53,399 bases of DNA from Halanaerobiales bacterium (GCA_023128035.1 JAGMES010000015.1:1-53399), one strand, 5' to 3'. Positions 25,128 through 34,476 are shown, numbered from the stretch's first letter. Made by a program: numbers and translations. The notes: generated by a model not told the origin, from the letters alone.

Positions 25128-28100
25128 TTACCTACCTAACCTATTAGTAAGTTCAGAATCTATAACATCAGCGATCTTACTACGGATTTTGTTCACATCA
25201 AGTTCTTCCTTGATAATCATATTCGGAAATGATATGTGGATTGGAGAACCACTACCTTTCTCTACTTTACTTGCAGGTGTAACTATCTCTCCTCTATGTA
25301 ATCTGTATATTCCAGTTTCTTTAACATATCCACCCCATTGAGCACCCTCCACATCTCTCATTAGTATTCCATTTTCATATATTTTATTTAATGTATCAGC
25401 ACTGCTTCCTGTACTTAGAGTCATTGAAGATAATTTGTCCTCAGTGGTTCCAGTAAAGGCAGCAGTAATATGTGCTGGTGCTCCTGTTAAGTATTCTAAA
25501 CCTATACCCTTTAATACATCCTTTGAAGCTTGTGGTAATTTTTGCCAAGTAGATATAATAGAAGTTATATTCTCTTGAGATACAATAGCAGCATTCTCAC
25601 TTTCTTTTCCTATACCCAAAAAGAACTCCCTCATATCATCTCCTTCCTTAAGTCGTGTACCAGCAGCATCCACTTTAAATATTTCTATTCCAGTACCTTG
25701 AAGACTTGCATTAACAGCGTGAATAAATTTATCCCAATCCTTCATTTCTGCTCCAACCAACATAAGATGATCTAAAAAGGTATCAAGAGCGTCAACATCC
25801 TTATCTAATAATCTACCAAACTCTAGTTGTGAACCGGTTAAAAGTAATATGTCATCTGCTACTGCACCAGTTATTAATCCACCCTTTGCCATTTGAGAAG
25901 CCATCTCAAATATTTGAGAATTTAGAGATTTATATCCATCCTCAACTTTTTGATTACTTTCATCCAAATCTAATCCCTGTTGCATAGCATAATAAGAATA
26001 TGAAACAGAATGTAATAGAGCATTATTGAATTCCTCTAACGACAATTCACCCTTCTTGTATAATTCTGCTCTTTCTTTTAAATATTCCCCCTCGTTTTCA
26101 AGTAATTCATTATTCTTTACCATTAAATCTATATTATCTTTTATTTCTTTTATCTTACCTGTCATATCCCATTTCTCTAATTTCTTTTGGGCTATTACTT
26201 GTGCTGCATAAATAGCTTCAAGTCTTGTTCCATAATGTATTGCAGCATCAAAATAATCAAATGCTGCTGCCATAGCTTTCGGTGTTTCTTTCCAAAGCCC
26301 AAGTTCTTCTTCTTTTAATGTTAATAAGCTTATGATAGATTTACCATACTCATCACTAGCAAGACCTGATTTGTGTAGAAATTCTATAACAGTTGCATAG
26401 TCAGAAAAGTGTGAAGTGAGATAAGATGTATATGCCTTTTCATTCTCAAATAATCTATTCCTTACTTCTGCTAATTCCTCTTTAGCTTTAACATCATCAC
26501 CTGTTAGGATTCGAGATAATATAGCATATTCTTTACTTACCTTTTGCCATTCTATATATAATTTTAATGCATCTTCTACTGGTTTAGACATCGCTTCTGG
26601 TAACATACGACCAATTCTTTTCATTGTGTCAATAACAGCTTTGCCCAATTCAGTATTAGCTAAACCTAATTCATCTAAATAATTAATTGCTTCATCATAA
26701 TCAGAGAAATGTGAGGTGAGATATTTTATAAATTTAACTTCTGAATTTAGAAGCTCTTGTTTTTTAAGTTTGAGTTCTCCCTCTCCCAATGTTTGTTCTC
26801 GAATAGATTTTTTGTATTCATCAGTTTCTTTTTGCCATTCTCCATATAGCTCTATCATCTTTTCCATGTTTAGAGGATCCCCAACACCTTTTACTCTTCC
26901 CAACTCTTCTGCTTCTTTTCTTATACTTTCAATGGTTTTCTTTATTGGAACAATAGTATCCCCAATTTTTACAAAATCACCAAAAGCATCTGGTAGTTCC
27001 TTAGTTATTGCATCAGTCATTGATTTCATTAATCCAGTAGGTTTCTCTCCCAGAATATCAATTAGTTCAGGGATATCTCCCTTTAGTGTATCCATCAAAT
27101 CAATTGTTTCCTCGTATTGTTCATTCATATTACTCCAACCCTCCAATGCTTTACCCTGTGCTATTGCTGCTTTATAAAAAGCGTCAGTTTCCTCACCTAA
27201 GAGAGTGGCAGTCCATTCTTCAATTTGATTGAAATTAATATAAGCTTCTTGTAATTCCTTTACAATTCTTTTCTGTTCTAAAATACTATCTACTAATCCC
27301 TCATAAGTTTTTTCTAATTCCTTTCCTGCAATTCCCTCTTTTATCATTGTTCGCACTAAAGAAATTCTTCCTTTTTCCACCCGTTTGTTTTGGCGAGCAA
27401 TCATAATAAGAGAATTCCATCCTTTATTGAGAACATCATTAAGATATAATTGAGAGATGGCTCCCTTACTTGCTACGTCTGCTCCCTCTATCCCGATTTT
27501 TAATCGTAACTCCTCCGCATCCATTAATCTTAAAAGATAAATAAGCCCTTTAGCATGTGCACTACTTTCCAAAGCTGAAATAATTGCTAACTCAATAGTC
27601 GTTTCACCCAATCCTGTCATTGTTTCTTCGTATTTTTCTGTACTTATCGCTCCTCGGTCATGCAACCTATTTATTTCGCTTATAAGATGCTTATATTCAT
27701 CAAGATTGAGATTCCTTTCTGAATAAATTTTACTCATCTTTTTACCAATTCTAATTGTTTCTTCTTCTTGTCCCATTGCTAATTTAAGAGAACTACTAAC
27801 ACCAACAACCATACTTGTAAATTGAGGGAGTTCTGGACCTATTAAAGTATCTAAAAATGATTTATGAATATTCATAAAGGCTAACGTTACAGGAGTTAGT
27901 TTCTCTCCAATTCTAATACCCAATTCATCTATTTGATTTGTAAGCATTTGCATCTGAGCAGCGGTAGTACCAAGGGTTCTTGCATATTCTCTTTCTAATG
28001 TAGTCCCAAATATTATTTGTGCTTGAGCATCTTTTAAATGTCCTATTAACAAATCATAATTCTCAGCTAACTTTGAAATGGATTTAACACCTATCATCCC

Positions 28101-29390
28101 AAAGACTTCATGTGCCATTCGTAACTTTTCTACTTTGGAAGTTGTATTATCTAACATCTTAAGATAATCAAGGAAAACCTGAGTAACATTTGTTTCCATT
28201 TGTCTTCTCATTTCTTGAGTGGAAATACCCATTTGTCTAGCCATAGTAGCTATTTTCACAGAAGCGTATGTAAATATACGCCCTAAACGAGTTCCTGTAC
28301 GAGCAGCTTCTTCTCCCGATTCCACCAAAGTAGTAACCATAGCTCCTAACATTGCAACAGGAACATCTAAAACTTTAGCACCACCAGCAGCTCGTTTTAA
28401 TGCTGTCGTAATCTGTTCTGCATCCGCAGCAGCGGTATTAGCTAATTCATCTATCATAGCACCAAGATTCTCTACATTCTCAATTGGTAATTCCATAGCT
28501 TTTGATATTCGTGCAAGAGCATTAGCCGCTTGGTCAGCAGTAAGAACAGTTGCACTTGCCATCTTCGTTACTGTGTCAGTAAATCCCATAATATTAGCAG
28601 AACCACGTATTCCTAATCGTCCTGCTGTAATCGCAACTTCCATTAAACCTGAAGTAGCAATTGGAGTAACACGAGCTAACTCAAATATAGTTTCTCGTAA
28701 GTTCATAACTTGTGAATGAGCCATACCTGTAGTTCTCTCTACAGTTATTAATTGAGATTCAAAATCAGCAAAAGCTTTAACAAGAATATCTATTTTATCA
28801 GTCAATGCTTTAAATGCATAAACACCTACAAATACAATAGGAAGGAAATGATTAAAAACTCTACCCCAATCATACCAAGCACCATGTCCCTTTCTTAGGT
28901 TTTCTAACAAACCTCCAAACTTTTGTTTTAGTGTAGTTGTGGCTTTACCAGCTCTTTGTGTTATGCCTGTACCTTGTGACATAGATTGATTATACAAACG
29001 TTGATTTGTTCCTGCTTGAAATGCTTGTTGATTTATCTTTTTATACACAGGAGTTAATTGATCAAAATTCTTTACATATGGTCTAAGAGCATTTGAAGTT
29101 CTGGTTACAGAAGCACTCCACGAATTCTGTTGATTTACATTTTTTGGGACTTGGGTTGCAAGACGCACTAAATTCTTTTGATAATTACCCATCAATTGGT
29201 TGTATCGTGTCATACCTTGGGAACTGAGTATTTGGGTTTGATTGAGCTTTTGCATCTGATTTCCATAAGCTTGAAACTCTCGTTGAGTACCTAAGACAGT
29301 TCGTTTTAGATTCTTTATAGAAGATCCCATCTTCTGGAATCCTCTCGTAAACCTATCCTTCGTATCCAATAGAATTTCAATCTTCTGCAT
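25128..29390 (-). CDS. Tail tape measure protein (TP901 type)
   Basis: The longest gene, 1420 residues. Residues about 205-460 match the TP901-type core of tape measure proteins: FADFESQLITVERTTG, then ARVTPIATSGLMEVA, AGRLGIRG, and TRLGRIF. Long helical stretches follow, with a conserved-looking tandem duplication (two copies of the phrase YLTSHFSDY, and related text around them), suggesting internal duplication. A hydrophobic span (IVFVGVYAF, about 187) could insert in the host membrane at injection. Length sets tail length; at roughly 1.5 angstrom per residue this gives about 200 nm, so the virion is probably long-tailed. It follows the frameshifted chaperone pair. Confidence 0.9.
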   Translation of the reverse strand: MQKIEILLDTKDRFTRGFQKMGSSIKNLKRTVLGTQREFQAYGNQMQKLNQTQILSSQGMTRYNQLMGNYQKNLVRLATQVPKNVNQQNSWSASVTRTSNALRPYVKNFDQLTPVYKKINQQAFQAGTNQRLYNQSMSQGTGITQRAGKATTTLKQKFGGLLENLRKGHGAWYDWGRVFNHFLPIVFVGVYAFKALTDKIDILVKAFADFESQLITVERTTGMAHSQVMNLRETIFELARVTPIATSGLMEVAITAGRLGIRGSANIMGFTDTVTKMASATVLTADQAANALARISKAMELPIENVENLGAMIDELANTAAADAEQITTALKRAAGGAKVLDVPVAMLGAMVTTLVESGEEAARTGTRLGRIFTYASVKIATMARQMGISTQEMRRQMETNVTQVFLDYLKMLDNTTSKVEKLRMAHEVFGMIGVKSISKLAENYDLLIGHLKDAQAQIIFGTTLEREYARTLGTTAAQMQMLTNQIDELGIRIGEKLTPVTLAFMNIHKSFLDTLIGPELPQFTSMVVGVSSSLKLAMGQEEETIRIGKKMSKIYSERNLNLDEYKHLISEINRLHDRGAISTEKYEETMTGLGETTIELAIISALESSAHAKGLIYLLRLMDAEELRLKIGIEGADVASKGAISQLYLNDVLNKGWNSLIMIARQNKRVEKGRISLVRTMIKEGIAGKELEKTYEGLVDSILEQKRIVKELQEAYINFNQIEEWTATLLGEETDAFYKAAIAQGKALEGWSNMNEQYEETIDLMDTLKGDIPELIDILGEKPTGLMKSMTDAITKELPDAFGDFVKIGDTIVPIKKTIESIRKEAEELGRVKGVGDPLNMEKMIELYGEWQKETDEYKKSIREQTLGEGELKLKKQELLNSEVKFIKYLTSHFSDYDEAINYLDELGLANTELGKAVIDTMKRIGRMLPEAMSKPVEDALKLYIEWQKVSKEYAILSRILTGDDVKAKEELAEVRNRLFENEKAYTSYLTSHFSDYATVIEFLHKSGLASDEYGKSIISLLTLKEEELGLWKETPKAMAAAFDYFDAAIHYGTRLEAIYAAQVIAQKKLEKWDMTGKIKEIKDNIDLMVKNNELLENEGEYLKERAELYKKGELSLEEFNNALLHSVSYSYYAMQQGLDLDESNQKVEDGYKSLNSQIFEMASQMAKGGLITGAVADDILLLTGSQLEFGRLLDKDVDALDTFLDHLMLVGAEMKDWDKFIHAVNASLQGTGIEIFKVDAAGTRLKEGDDMREFFLGIGKESENAAIVSQENITSIISTWQKLPQASKDVLKGIGLEYLTGAPAHITAAFTGTTEDKLSSMTLSTGSSADTLNKIYENGILMRDVEGAQWGGYVKETGIYRLHRGEIVTPASKVEKGSGSPIHISFPNMIIKEELDVNKIRSKIADVIDSELTNRLGR

Positions 29391-29428
29391 TATTTATTTT
29401 TTTCACCATTTCCTTTTCTTCAAATAAA

Positions 29429-29623
29429 TTATTTATTTTGTATTCTTTTTATGTACTCTTCAGCTTCATCAGGTGAAAGAGTAGTGCTTGCATCCTTTCC
29501 TCTACAGTTATTAATAGCTAAGTCCACACGCAACTTATCAGTGTAATTTAATTCTCCCTCTGGATCTATTATGTCCGAAGGTCTTATATGGTAAGTTTCA
29601 GCTATTGTGCGGACTAAGTAGAA
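29429..29623 (-). CDS. -1 frame extension of the tail assembly chaperone
   Basis: About 64 codons open in the -1 frame relative to the chaperone gene, starting inside its last codons and ending at the TAA 29431-29429, 38 bases before the tape measure ATG. There is no start codon in this frame after the TGA at about 29637, so it can only be read by frameshifting. The slip site is a run of five T (29626-29622, minus strand reads GATTTTTCT). The product matches the G/GT arrangement of lambda-like tails: acidic, helical, ending in LSPDEAEEYIKRIQNK. Confidence 0.75.
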   Translation of the reverse strand, partial: FYLVRTIAETYHIRPSDIIDPEGELNYTDKLRVDLAINNCRGKDASTTLSPDEAEEYIKRIQNK

Positions 29624-30045
29624 AAATCCTTGTTCCCATCACCCGTTTCATCTTCTTCATCTTTCTTTGACTTAGTAAGTCCTTCTACCTCTCCTGCGGA
29701 AGTCCCTAAGAAATTATCGAGTAACTTGCGGTGAAGAATGGGAAAATCTATATCTTCTATATCCTCTGCTTCTAACTCACTAGGAACTTTGGGTTTTATA
29801 AACAATTCTGCGAAACCAGCTTTACAAAAGTTTCCAAAGTTCTTAAGGTTTAAACCAGTTCCCATATCATCCCAAGTTAAACCAGCCTCCTCAAGAATCT
29901 TGAGATTACGAAGAGGAGTTAATCTCTTTCTTATTTTTACTTTTAATCCTGAAGGGAGGATAACTTCTTCTTCCTCTCTTTGTTTACCAAGATATTCTTT
30001 TAATCCTATTTCTTTTATTTTAGCACTCATAGTTTTCAAATCCAT
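29614..30045 (-). CDS. Tail assembly chaperone (gpG-like)
   Basis: A 143-residue protein just upstream of the tape measure and just downstream of the tail tube gene, the fixed place of tail assembly chaperones. It begins with a basic helical part, has a central domain with a Lys/Arg-rich strand, and ends in an acidic tail (KKDEEDETGDG) shortly before the slip site. In lambda and relatives the short form and the frameshifted long form coat the tape measure during tail assembly. Identity comes from position, size and the frameshift rather than sequence similarity. Confidence 0.7.
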   Translation of the reverse strand: MDLKTMSAKIKEIGLKEYLGKQREEEEVILPSGLKVKIRKRLTPLRNLKILEEAGLTWDDMGTGLNLKNFGNFCKAGFAELFIKPKVPSELEAEDIEDIDFPILHRKLLDNFLGTSAGEVEGLTKSKKDEEDETGDGNKDFST

Positions 30046-30075
30046 TTGATTGAAAAATAGAAATCTTTAGAAATA

Positions 30076-30549
30076 TTATACATCCGCAGCAATACTAGTT
30101 CCTGAGAAATCACAATGTTCTTTAGTCATATCTCCAGCAGCTAAATCTAATGACCAATCACTAAACTTAACACCAGTTACAAGATAACCTGCAACCTGAC
30201 CTGAAGATTCATTTGGTCGTATTCTCACTTTACATTCAATCATTTCATCTGCTGTTACACCTGCCAAATCACTTAATAGTTTTTCAACTCCATCAATAAC
30301 AGCTACTTTGTTATTCGCTTCCATCTTTAGAAACGGTCTCTCTATAGTTCCTGTAATTTCCTGTTCTCCCTCTAATATTGCCAGTGGATCTTTCTTGCCT
30401 ATCACATAAACCTTCTCCATACTTACTGATGTACTAAGAGGATTTCTGTCACAATAAGGATCTGGTGCAGCTTCGAACCATGAAGCATTGTCATCTGTTC
30501 CTATGATTCTAACCTCTCCGTACCACCCTTTCATTGGAAAATAAGCCAT
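30076..30549 (-). CDS. Major tail tube protein
   Basis: A 157-residue beta-rich protein starting MAYFPMKGWYGEVRI, with GGAGAACAGAAA upstream. It reads as the usual tail-tube beta-barrel: strand pairs flanking VYVIGKKDPLA, EGEQEITGTIERPF, then a C-terminal YLVTGVKFSDWSLDLAAGD, typical of tube proteins shared with Hcp-like folds. Order supports it: after the tail completion gene, before the chaperone. No tail sheath gene is seen beside it, which favours a siphovirus over a myovirus within the limits of this window. Confidence 0.75.
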   Translation of the reverse strand: MAYFPMKGWYGEVRIIGTDDNASWFEAAPDPYCDRNPLSTSVSMEKVYVIGKKDPLAILEGEQEITGTIERPFLKMEANNKVAVIDGVEKLLSDLAGVTADEMIECKVRIRPNESSGQVAGYLVTGVKFSDWSLDLAAGDMTKEHCDFSGTSIAADV

Positions 30550-30662
30550 TTTCTGTTCTCCTTTTATTTTTTAATTTCTAAATAAGCTTTTGAGTATAAA
30601 TTAAATATTGAATTTTAAACCATTTTTTAATAGATTTTGGTGTATTTCTTCAAGAAAAATTA

Positions 30663-30821
30663 TTATATAAATTTTAGTGTATTAAATTGTGGAGGGAATA
30701 AAAACATAAAAGCTTTATTGTTTATTTTATCCATACCTTTTCCAGTCCATATATTATGATGTATTGAACGATGAATTTCTTTTGGTATATAAATAACATA
30801 TTCCTTGTTTATATGATGACC
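30663..30821 (-). pseudogene. Relic of the 15-residue-repeat HNH endonuclease family
   Basis: The gap between the tail completion gene and the tail tube gene still encodes the catalytic end of the nuclease family: GHHINKEYVIYIPKEIHRSI, then HHNIWTGKGM, then INNKAF, ending at a TAA (30665-30663). A stop codon lies directly upstream, and there is no start codon or repeat array. About 50 residues align almost without gaps with the C-terminus of the protein at 16676-17239. It is a decayed copy whose 5' part was deleted, marking a former insertion inside the tail operon. Confidence 0.8.
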
Positions 30822-30825
30822 TTAT

Positions 30826-31245
30826 CTATACGGTATTTACAATGAAAGTCAGTTGTGAAGCTTCTAAAACTATATTTCCAATCTCTTCATACCCCACATC
30901 TACAGCAGTTATATACGCAGCAATTAAATCATCATATTTATCTTGTATTTCGCTTAATGCGCTTTCGATAACAGGAAGATCAGTAAAAAGATATTCTTCC
31001 TTATATTTTTCTACTAAGGTAACAGCAAAAATGATATTCATAGTTTGCATACCACCACCAATTACATTCATCTCTGGTTCGATACGATCTAATATTATTG
31101 AAACATACGGAACATGACCAGTATCTGATGCTGTTAGATAATGTTGAGCAAAAACCGGTATGGATATACCGGCATTCTCTAAAGCTAATTCAACTTCAGC
31201 TTTAACTATATCAAGAAATGCTTTCCCTCTTTCTATATATGACAT
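30826..31245 (-). CDS. Tail completion / terminator-like protein
   Basis: A 139-residue alpha/beta protein between the connector genes and the tail tube gene, the place of tail terminator proteins. N-terminal helix (ERGKAFLDIVKAEVELAL), a strand-rich centre (VPYVSIILDRIEPEMNVI, MNIIFAVTLVEKY) and a C-terminal strand fit the gpU-like or minor-capsid fold, but sequence identity is not recognisable by eye. The stop is followed immediately by the endonuclease relic. Confidence 0.5.
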   Translation of the reverse strand: MSYIERGKAFLDIVKAEVELALENAGISIPVFAQHYLTASDTGHVPYVSIILDRIEPEMNVIGGGMQTMNIIFAVTLVEKYKEEYLFTDLPVIESALSEIQDKYDDLIAAYITAVDVGYEEIGNIVLEASQLTFIVNTV

Positions 31246-31269
31246 TTTTCTTTCCTACCTTTTAGATTT

Positions 31270-31602
31270 TTATTCATTTACCTTTTTTACTTCCCACGTT
31301 CTTTCTTTGACTGCAATCTTTATACCATTTTCTATTACGGAATTAGCTAATTCCTTGTATTCAGTGGCTACTCCCTGTACACCTGTCATAGGAGAGAGAG
31401 TCTCCGCCCTAACCCTATACAAATAAGCGGTGTAGTATTCACAAGCTAAATTCATAATGTTATCAGATAGAGTAACAAACATTACTGTGGAAGCCCATGT
31501 ATTTGCTTGTGCAAGTAAGTAGGTTAGAGTATCATCGTAATCCTCATCATCTATATCTATTTCTACTATCCTTTTTACGTTTTCTATTGTTCCATAACTC
31601 AT
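31270..31602 (-). CDS. Head-tail connector (gp6-like)
   Basis: About 110 residues. ATG at 31602-31600 overlaps the stop of the upstream gene as ATGA; GTG at 31617 is an alternative. Helix-rich, with DYDDTLTYLLAQANTWAST near the N-terminus and LACEYYTAYLYRV in the middle, the usual layout of HK97 gp6/SPP1 gp15-type adaptors, which join portal and tail. Gene order supports this. Confidence 0.6.
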   Translation of the reverse strand: MSYGTIENVKRIVEIDIDDEDYDDTLTYLLAQANTWASTVMFVTLSDNIMNLACEYYTAYLYRVRAETLSPMTGVQGVATEYKELANSVIENGIKIAVKERTWEVKKVNE

Positions 31603-32096
31603 AATGAGCTTATCCACACTCCTATTTGATTTGAATACATTTTAGTTATTACAGGTTCAGTTTGTATAACGGTATCACTTAGATATTTTGTATTACCTCT
31701 CATACTTCCTAATCTTGCCCATTTTCTAAATACTACTATGCCTTCTTTTAATTTAACTATTGATAATACCTTCTTAGGCGGATGGGGATAAATCATTCTT
31801 CCCCCACTTCGTCCATAGGTGTAATAATATGCATGAGGACATATGAAAGTATCTATATAAACTCTTCCGCCATAAATACCACAACCTCGTTTTGTTGAAC
31901 GAATTGCATCTCGCATTCGTGGTTCGTTAGGATGACTTTCTCTCTTCGGTCTCTTACTATATGGACAATTCTTCCTCAATGACCATTTAAGAACCCTTAA
32001 TGTTTTTCCTTGTATAACAAAAAGACGAGAAGTTAGCTGCTTAGACATTTGTATAGGAGTATATCCAGTATATCTAAAACGAACAGTAGGTTGCAT
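31599..32096 (-). CDS. Neck/tail-joining protein (possibly HK97 gp10-like)
   Basis: A 165-residue very basic protein. It contains RMRDAIRSTKRG and strand-rich Tyr-Gly stretches and three Cys-containing segments (NCPY, GCGIY, ICPH) that may bind a metal. The position between capsid and connector genes and the basic composition fit a head-tail joining component of the HK97 gp10 sort, but this is a weak pattern match. Start ATG 32096 follows directly on the stop of the 59-residue gene (TAAATG). Confidence 0.45.
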   Translation of the reverse strand: MQPTVRFRYTGYTPIQMSKQLTSRLFVIQGKTLRVLKWSLRKNCPYSKRPKRESHPNEPRMRDAIRSTKRGCGIYGGRVYIDTFICPHAYYYTYGRSGGRMIYPHPPKKVLSIVKLKEGIVVFRKWARLGSMRGNTKYLSDTVIQTEPVITKMYSNQIGVWISSL

Positions 32097-32276
32097 TTAT
32101 GGTTTATAATCCCTTCTACCACCATATAATACTCGTTTTGGATGAAATCCGTCAGGGAAAGATAATCCTGCAAATTCTGTGTATTCCCATTCTGTTATAC
32201 TATCTTTATCAATCGAACCTTTATTGATTGTGTCGAAGTACGATTTGTGCCAGTGTTTTCTATTCCAAAGAACCAT
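32097..32276 (-). CDS. Small protein between capsid and neck genes (59 aa)
   Basis: A 59-codon gene with GGGAAGGGAATAAAAACA upstream of ATG 32276, ending exactly where the next gene starts (TAAATG). It begins MVLWNRKHWHKSY and has an acidic, aromatic middle and a basic GGRRDYKP end. Tight packing on the downstream side and a good ribosome binding site make it a real gene. Possibly a head-closure or connector part; no family recognised. Confidence 0.6.
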   Translation of the reverse strand: MVLWNRKHWHKSYFDTINKGSIDKDSITEWEYTEFAGLSFPDGFHPKRVLYGGRRDYKP

Positions 32277-32377
32277 TGTTTTTATTCCCTTCCCTTTTTC
32301 ACTTCTTAAAAATATTATAATATAAATATGGAACTATTTCTAATATTCCTAACATAAAAAGAAATAATAGAAATAGT

Positions 32378-33361
32378 TTATATGGTAGAAAATGTTATTC
32401 CGTTTGCCCAGAATTTCTTAGCGTCCATTCTCATAGTTACTTTCACGTTTAACAAGTCATTCAATGGATCCTCAAAGTCATCCACCTTCACATCATCACG
32501 CATTCCAATACCACCAGCAGCCCTTCTGTCTAGTACACATATATCATAGCGAGTACCTGAAGTTGCAGTAACACCAAAAGAGCCAGTTGTAGTTCCCTGT
32601 ACACCTAAACTGAGTGTGTGTGGTTTCAAACCCACAAGCGGTCTACCAATATCTTTGCTTCTAAATGCCTCTGGAACACCTGATTTTTCATAAGCCCCTA
32701 CTTCATTAGTTCCTAAATCAGATGAACCACCTATGTATTCAAGTACTGCTCCCACTGCATTTGGAGACAAAACTACGGTATCAGGTTCATAGTTGTTATT
32801 TCTGAGTGCAGTAACCATATCCATAATAGTATTAATTACTCCTTTAGAATCTGCACTGGTTGCACTAAATCCACTATCCAGAAGTGCTTTCATAGCCAAA
32901 TCATTTACTCTGTTCTCTGCTCTCTTACCTTCTTGATACATTATCAATTCGATTACGTCAAACTCGGAATCATCTATTAGCTCTTCTGGAATCCCTACTT
33001 TCTCACCGTATTTATCTGCTACAAACGTAACATCCGTAGCGAAGCTTATATTTGACCCTTCCATTAACTGGGCACCTGGAGCTACTGCTGGAAGTAAATC
33101 TGTGTTAGCGTTGGGAAGGACAAACCTCAGTTCGTTCTTACTCATAGTAAAAACTGGAAGGACATCTCTCATACAGAGAACATCTTCTCCACCTTTCATC
33201 AGCACTTTATACAATTCTTCCTTCACTAAATGTTCAGCAGTTATCTCGTAAGCTTGCATTAATTCGTGTGTTCCTTTCGTCAATCTCTTTTCGTGAAATG
33301 TTTTAATGTCATCATTTTTTCCAGCTTTCAACATATTCATTAATCTTGCAAAATCTCCCAT
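32378..33361 (-). CDS. Major capsid protein, HK97 fold
   Basis: A 327-residue protein forming the icosahedral shell. The central part reads KYGEKVGIPEELIDDSEFDV, then EGKRAENRVNDLAMKALLD: the E-loop/P-domain spine helix pattern of HK97-type capsid proteins that are made without a long N-terminal delta domain. The A-domain follows (PDTVVLSPNAVGAVLEYI), and the end is strand-rich (VKVTMRMDAKKFWANG). It lies directly after the decoration and scaffold-like genes, as expected. The first 60 residues are helical and could be cleaved or act as scaffold arm. Confidence 0.85.
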   Translation of the reverse strand: MGDFARLMNMLKAGKNDDIKTFHEKRLTKGTHELMQAYEITAEHLVKEELYKVLMKGGEDVLCMRDVLPVFTMSKNELRFVLPNANTDLLPAVAPGAQLMEGSNISFATDVTFVADKYGEKVGIPEELIDDSEFDVIELIMYQEGKRAENRVNDLAMKALLDSGFSATSADSKGVINTIMDMVTALRNNNYEPDTVVLSPNAVGAVLEYIGGSSDLGTNEVGAYEKSGVPEAFRSKDIGRPLVGLKPHTLSLGVQGTTTGSFGVTATSGTRYDICVLDRRAAGGIGMRDDVKVDDFEDPLNDLLNVKVTMRMDAKKFWANGITFSTI

Positions 33362-33399
33362 TTTTATCTTACCTTTTTTCCTTTTTTTTAAATTTATAA

Positions 33400-33822
33400 T
33401 TAATAACTTATATCTAATCTAATTCTACCAGTTGCGTCTGCTGCTATATTATCAAGAGCCTGTCCCACAACTAATTGGTTATAACTTTCATTCAAATCTA
33501 AATCAGTTACTTCCCCTGCCTCGTCTGCTGATAATCCCACAAATTCTCCAGCTACTATCTCACTTGCACCACTTTCATTCCGTACATAAACTACTGAAGG
33601 AGGAACTGCTACTGGAACTACCTCTCCGCTATCTATTGAATCTACAGCTACACCAACAGGCATATTCACAACGCCATCCAAAGTCATGGGTTTCACCGTC
33701 ATATCCGCAGGACTACCATCTGTTTCCATACCAACCACTTGACCTGCCACAATAGCTGCTCCTGCGGTGAATGTAAGCACTGTATGACTACCTGCTATAA
33801 CATCTTCTATTACCGTTGCCAT
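33400..33822 (-). CDS. Head decoration protein (DUF2190-like)
   Basis: A 140-residue, all-beta, alanine- and valine-rich protein with the repeated pattern IVAGQVVGMETDG and IVAGEFVGLSADEAGEVTD. This is typical of DUF2190-like capsid cement proteins that sit on the outer shell and stabilise it. It has no Cys and very few Lys, with high acidic content. Its place just upstream of the capsid gene supports this. Confidence 0.7.
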   Translation of the reverse strand: MATVIEDVIAGSHTVLTFTAGAAIVAGQVVGMETDGSPADMTVKPMTLDGVVNMPVGVAVDSIDSGEVVPVAVPPSVVYVRNESGASEIVAGEFVGLSADEAGEVTDLDLNESYNQLVVGQALDNIAADATGRIRLDISY

Positions 33823-33855
33823 TTTTTATTTATTACCTCTTTTTTATCTATATAA

Positions 33856-34476
33856 TTAAATACGAGTTATTTTGCCGCCTTCAATATGTATATCTGAACG
33901 GTATTCCTCTTTCTTCTCTGCTTTCACTTCATCTACTTTGGGCTCAGCTCTAAGCTCTTCGAGTTCCTTTTTCATACTTTCAACAGTCTTCTCTAATTCC
34001 GCTATTTGTTTTTTCTGTACATCAACAGTATCATCTTCTTTCACTTCCACATCGCTTTTCACTTCTTCTCCCTCCGTTTTTACATCCTTCGTTTCTCCCT
34101 CTGTACTTTTTACTTCCTCTTCGGTACTTTTTACTTCTTCCTCTTTAACCTTCTCAGGTTCTACCGTTTTACTTTCAATGGATTTCACTTCAACTACTTG
34201 TGGTATAATCTTTATAGGAAGCTCTAAAACCTCTAATGACTTTTCCTTGTAGGGAGCTTTTGCTGGTAAAGGATATTTAGGCATTGGATATTTACCGTCT
34301 AACACACCTTTCCAAAACTTCTTCAATTCTTCCGTAACTATCTTCATTACATCTGCTTCTGTAAGAGCTTTTAACTCTTCTTCTTTATCTTCCACTTCTG
34401 TATTAGCAGTAACACCTGCAAAATACTTTTCAAGCTCATCTACTTCTTCCACTTCTTTTTCCTCTTCGTCAGCCAT
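33856..34476 (-). CDS. Scaffolding-like acidic coiled-coil protein
   Basis: A 206-residue protein with an acidic N-terminus, a Pro-rich stretch (GKYPMPKYPLPAKAPY near 62), a disordered Lys/Glu/Val array containing the repeat EEVKST, a coiled coil (QIAELEKTVESMKKELEELR), and a short strand end (IHIEGGKITRI). Composition and location between Alba and the decoration gene fit a scaffolding protein; the C-terminal strand may contact the shell. The repeat array looks prone to length change. Confidence 0.55.
   Translation of the reverse strand: MADEEEKEVEEVDELEKYFAGVTANTEVEDKEEELKALTEADVMKIVTEELKKFWKGVLDGKYPMPKYPLPAKAPYKEKSLEVLELPIKIIPQVVEVKSIESKTVEPEKVKEEEVKSTEEEVKSTEGETKDVKTEGEEVKSDVEVKEDDTVDVQKKQIAELEKTVESMKKELEELRAEPKVDEVKAEKKEEYRSDIHIEGGKITRI

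Noticed and set aside
28219..28719. 166-codon rightward frame opposite the tape measure gene
   Set aside because: Lies entirely within the tape measure coding strand, is rich in Ala/Ser/Ile as expected from the reverse strand of that gene, and has no ribosome binding site.
33432..34252. Rightward frames opposite the decoration and scaffold-like genes (Ser/Phe/Leu-rich)
   Set aside because: Antisense shadows of acidic, repetitive genes; composition is low-complexity and there is no start context.
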